Below, one piece after another: positions 5,959 to 8,328 of a stretch of 8,328 nt of DNA. The position numbers were made by a program, and so were the translations under genes. The stretch is taken from assembly GCA_945787625.1 (NCBI GenBank), contig CALZJL010000045.1, positions 1-8,328 on the forward strand, given 5' to 3'. Position 1 is the first letter of the stretch; each line of letters begins with the position of its first letter. Below the pieces are notes generated by a model. That model was not told the DNA's origin and made no database searches. It saw only the letters and a program-made list of their open reading frames with translations. This DNA is from an uncultured Prevotellaceae bacterium (GTDB taxonomy: Bacteria; Bacteroidota; Bacteroidia; Bacteroidales; Bacteroidaceae).

Positions 5959-6615
5959 ATGTTCAACCTCAAAATAGGAATCACCCATAGCGATGATTGG
6001 GGCAAAGCCCTGATTGCAGACAAGTTTGAAGAGAGTGAAGAGAAAGACATGATGTCAGACATCTGCACTCCTACCTTTTACGAAGCCCAAGGCGAAGAAG
6101 GCATAGACCAGGCTCTCCACGACTGGGAGGAGGGGCTCACCGATGCTATCCTCATCGTACAAGAAGAAGGCAAGTGGCGACTCAACCCTGCCAGTCTACG
6201 CGGTACGGACATGCTCGTATGGGGCGATGTTCGTCTGGCCTTTGCCACAGACGAATGCGGCATGGAGGAGCAGATAGACGACATAACCTACGCATTGCGT
6301 CGTGAGTTCGAAATCGACAAGCCACGCATAGCGGCTGCCTTCGATACCGACAATCTCCACGCATACGACGTTGTCCTGACCAAAGACAAGGATGAGGCCA
6401 TACAGACTTTTCTCGAAATCACACACGGTCACGGTATTGCCTACACTACAGGGCGCGAGCTCATAGCTACATCTCCTCTCACACCCGAGAGTATCAACCA
6501 GTGTATCTATCTCTCGAAGGATATCCTTGCCGCACGCTCACGCTATGATGCTGCACGCAGCAACCCCCTGCCCAAATTGTTTCATGACCGCAAGGAAGAC
6601 CCGAGGCGCAGCTAA
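5959..6615 (+). CDS. Reduced PdxA-like protein without the metal-binding histidines
   Basis: This 218-residue cytoplasmic protein has no signal peptide or membrane segment. Parts align, in order, with 4-hydroxythreonine-4-phosphate dehydrogenase (PdxA, vitamin B6 synthesis, about 330-365 residues): KIGITHSD at 5-12 with the family start; CTPTFY at 36-41; an EGLTDAILI stretch at 58-66; VRLAFAT at 91-97; the helix plus KPRIAAA at 121-127; YDVVL at 136-140; YTTGRELIATSP at 162-173; and the tail SINQCIY, then NPLPKLFHDRKED, at 178-214. The PdxA motifs GHTE, TTHxPL, NPHAGE and YHDQG, which bind substrate and the metal ion, are all missing or replaced. It is thus unlikely to be the dehydrogenase. 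A moonlighting, regulatory or new role is possible. The reading frame is intact, so this is not an obvious pseudogene. The next gene starts 24 bp later. The homology is by eye. Confidence 0.7.
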   Translation: MFNLKIGITHSDDWGKALIADKFEESEEKDMMSDICTPTFYEAQGEEGIDQALHDWEEGLTDAILIVQEEGKWRLNPASLRGTDMLVWGDVRLAFATDECGMEEQIDDITYALRREFEIDKPRIAAAFDTDNLHAYDVVLTKDKDEAIQTFLEITHGHGIAYTTGRELIATSPLTPESINQCIYLSKDILAARSRYDAARSNPLPKLFHDRKEDPRRS

Positions 6616-6639
6616 TACAAACCACCCATACGAAGACGA

Positions 6640-7581
6640 ATGGAACTGATAGACAAAGTACGCTCCACGCTCAAATGTCAGGAGACAGAGGGACCCTTTG
6701 AGCTCTATGTGACACGCACTCCAGGGTATCTCTGGGCACGCCTCTTTGCCAAGATGGGGGTACATCCTATTGTGGTCACCCTGACGAGCATCGTCATAGG
6801 CGGAGCCAGCGGTTGGTTCTTCTATCAGAAAGACTTGGGCATGAACCTCATAGGTATGCTGCTGCTCATCTGGGCAAACTGGTACGACTGTGCCGACGGA
6901 CAATTGGCACGAATGACCCACAAGTGTACCCTCATCGGACGCATACTCGATGGGTTTGGCGGAGACGTGTGGTTCTTCTCCATCTATGTCTCTCTCTGCC
7001 TGCGCATACAGTCCGACATTATTCCCTTTACCAACCAGCAATGGGGAGCGTGGATATGGTTGCTCTGCGCGTGGGCTGGATTCCGCTGCCACGCACGTCA
7101 GTGCTCCATTAGCGACTATTACCGCAATATACACATGTATTATCGTCTCGGACGAGACAGAGCCGAACTGGACACTTCTGTCCAGGTGACCGACGAGATG
7201 CGCTCTCTGCCATGGGACAGACACGAATGGTTTCACAAGATATACCTCTTCTTCTATGCCAGATATACCCGAGGGCAGGAGGCTCAGGTCAGACACTTCC
7301 ACAAGATGAAGTCTCTTCTCGAAGAGAGATACGGCGAGAAGATTCCACAGCCCATACTCGACGAGTTCTGCCGCCAGAGCCGCAAGCTGATGCCCCTGAC
7401 GAACATTCTCACCTTCGACACACGAGTGGGTGTGATGTTCCTCAGCATCGCGCTTGGCGTGCCATACGTTTACCCCATAGTCGAGGTTACTGTATTTGAG
7501 GTCCTCAAGGTATACATGATACGTCGCCACGAGAACATCTGCAAGAACATCTGCAATAAAGTTTCATGCCACACAGCGTAG
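6640..7581 (+). CDS. CDP-alcohol phosphatidyltransferase family membrane protein
   Basis: Members of this family move a phospho-alcohol group from a CDP-linked donor to an acceptor alcohol inside the membrane. The 313-residue protein has the signature DCADGQLAR at 83-91 followed by G100, D104 and D109, close to the canonical DxxDGxxAR...GxxxDxxxD. The last aspartate is one residue later than usual, which may or may not matter. Hydrophobic segments are visible at about 41-62, 66-82, 107-122, 134-149 and 263-295. A charged, soluble-looking region (about 150-260), rich in Arg, His and Glu, separates the last two, making the protein longer than the usual 180-240 residues. The substrate is unknown. 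It overlaps the following cytidylyltransferase gene by 16 bp, suggesting that the two act in one pathway. Confidence 0.85.
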   Translation: MELIDKVRSTLKCQETEGPFELYVTRTPGYLWARLFAKMGVHPIVVTLTSIVIGGASGWFFYQKDLGMNLIGMLLLIWANWYDCADGQLARMTHKCTLIGRILDGFGGDVWFFSIYVSLCLRIQSDIIPFTNQQWGAWIWLLCAWAGFRCHARQCSISDYYRNIHMYYRLGRDRAELDTSVQVTDEMRSLPWDRHEWFHKIYLFFYARYTRGQEAQVRHFHKMKSLLEERYGEKIPQPILDEFCRQSRKLMPLTNILTFDTRVGVMFLSIALGVPYVYPIVEVTVFEVLKVYMIRRHENICKNICNKVSCHTA

Positions 7582-8294
7582 CACTCATACTCGCAGGAGG
7601 CGAAGGGAGTCGCATGAACATGAGTATCCCCAAGCAATACGTCATGGTAGACGGTCAGACTGTCCTCCAGCACACCATGTGTGCCTTTCAGCAGCACCAG
7701 CTTGTCAGCAACATATACGTCGTGGCTTCGCTCCGATGGCAAGACAGTGTGACACAAATGGCAAAAGACGCAGGCATCACTAAGTTCAGACCTTGCATCG
7801 ATGCTGGCAGCACCAGTTTTCTGTCCTTGCGCAACGGCATAGCAGCTCTCGCCCAACACGAAAACGACGATACTATAGTACTCGTACACGATGCTGTCAG
7901 ACCCCTCGTCTCGCAAGACGTCATAAGCCGCAACATCGCCGTATGCCTCAGCAAAGGCAATGCCATCACTGCCCAGCCCAGTCAAGAGAGCTTTATGGTC
8001 ATCGACGAAGAAGCATGGTGCCATAAAGACACCCCCTCAGGCACTGCCTCACGGTCGTACATTCCACGAGAGAGTCTCCTTCTGGCGCAGACGCCACACA
8101 CTTTTCCACTCGGTGTGCTCAAAGACATGATGACATTGGCACAAGAGCAGGGCATCACCCAGTCGCAATCTCTCTACACCCTTGCCAACCAACTCGGGCA
8201 CACTCCCCTTTATGCTGCACAAGGCGAGACTACCAACTTCAAGATTACATATCCACAAGACATACTGATACTACAAGCATTACTCAAAACATAA
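7566..8294 (+). CDS. IspD/TarI-family cytidylyltransferase
   Basis: The 242-residue protein is a nucleotidyltransferase that joins CMP from CTP to a sugar- or polyol-phosphate. Motifs in order: LILAGGEGSRM (7-17) and PKQ (22-24) for CTP phosphate binding; SLRNG (87-91); VHDAVRP (107-113) with the metal-binding aspartate; a hydrophobic IPRESLLLAQTPHTF stretch (166-180); and NFKIT (224-228) with the conserved lysine. IspD of the isoprenoid pathway and TarI (ribitol-5-phosphate cytidylyltransferase) share this fold. Two IspD hallmarks are altered: the GGxxRxxSV loop reads AGSTSFLSL, and the TDDAS-like segment reads TQSQS. The GHTPLYAAQG segment recalls the TarI-like branch. A polyol-phosphate substrate therefore seems more likely than methylerythritol phosphate, but IspD is not excluded. 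The start lies inside the end of the preceding CDP-alcohol transferase gene, in another frame. Confidence 0.85.
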   Translation: MPHSVALILAGGEGSRMNMSIPKQYVMVDGQTVLQHTMCAFQQHQLVSNIYVVASLRWQDSVTQMAKDAGITKFRPCIDAGSTSFLSLRNGIAALAQHENDDTIVLVHDAVRPLVSQDVISRNIAVCLSKGNAITAQPSQESFMVIDEEAWCHKDTPSGTASRSYIPRESLLLAQTPHTFPLGVLKDMMTLAQEQGITQSQSLYTLANQLGHTPLYAAQGETTNFKITYPQDILILQALLKT

Positions 8295-8300
8295 TCCACC

Positions 8301-8328
8301 ATGAACAACCCCACTATCCAAGACATCA
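8301..8328 (+). CDS. Start of a further gene, truncated by the window (perhaps recG)
   Basis: An ATG six bases after the cytidylyltransferase stop opens nine codons (MNNPTIQDI) that run off the right edge. The spacing fits an operon gene. The short stretch ending in QDI resembles the first residues of RecG helicases of Bacteroidales, which continue with a GVGP motif, and I recall such a helicase near IspD-type genes in this order. Nine residues cannot establish this, so no symbol is given. Confidence 0.5.

Noticed and set aside
6538..7530. Open frame of 330 codons on the minus strand
   Set aside because: It lies opposite the CDP-alcohol transferase, whose motifs are clear. The antisense product has no recognisable feature and no promoter.
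7470..8024. Minus-strand frame of 184 codons
   Set aside because: It is opposite the cytidylyltransferase and has no family resemblance.

Overview
The window looks like chromosomal DNA of a Bacteroidota species, most likely order Bacteroidales and possibly Prevotella-like. The evidence is an OmpP1/FadL-type porin, a GH109-type secreted Gfo/Idh/MocA protein, a DUF4837-type lipoprotein next to rlmN, A-rich or featureless start contexts in place of Shine-Dalgarno sites, and three good matches to the Bacteroidetes promoter form (TTTG or TTG, about 20 nt, then TAnnTTTG). No phage, transposase, integrase, tRNA, rRNA or CRISPR array is visible.

Left part (1-3475, minus strand): an outer-membrane FadL-family porin (102-1565) and, upstream of it on the same strand, a secreted GH109-like NAD-dependent glycosidase/oxidoreductase with an unusual Ala/Lys-rich C-terminal tail (1829-3475). 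Each has its own recognisable promoter. The 263-bp gap between them carries overlapping inverted repeats that may form the terminator of the GH109 gene. The divergent gap 3476-3681 holds two back-to-back promoters and a perfect 10-bp palindrome on the -33 box of the GH109 promoter.

Right part (3682-8328, plus strand): rlmN (tRNA/23S rRNA adenine C2 methyltransferase), overlapping by ATGA with a DUF4837-type lipoprotein. A 206-bp repeat block follows, built from 8-9 bp units and including a perfect 44-bp tandem duplication with an inverted arm. Next come a short protein that appears to be a strongly reduced PdxA homologue lacking all metal-binding histidines, a CDP-alcohol phosphatidyltransferase, and an IspD/TarI-family cytidylyltransferase that overlaps it by 16 bp. 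The first nine codons of another gene, possibly recG, end the window. All plus-strand genes are close or overlapping except across the repeat block, so there are probably two transcriptional units or one long operon interrupted by the block.

The points most worth following up are the PdxA-derived small protein at 5959-6615, which seems to keep the scaffold of the enzyme but no active site, and the translationally coupled cytidylyltransferase / CDP-alcohol transferase pair, which could make and use a CDP-activated polyol. Family comparisons rest on recalled family motifs, since no search was possible.
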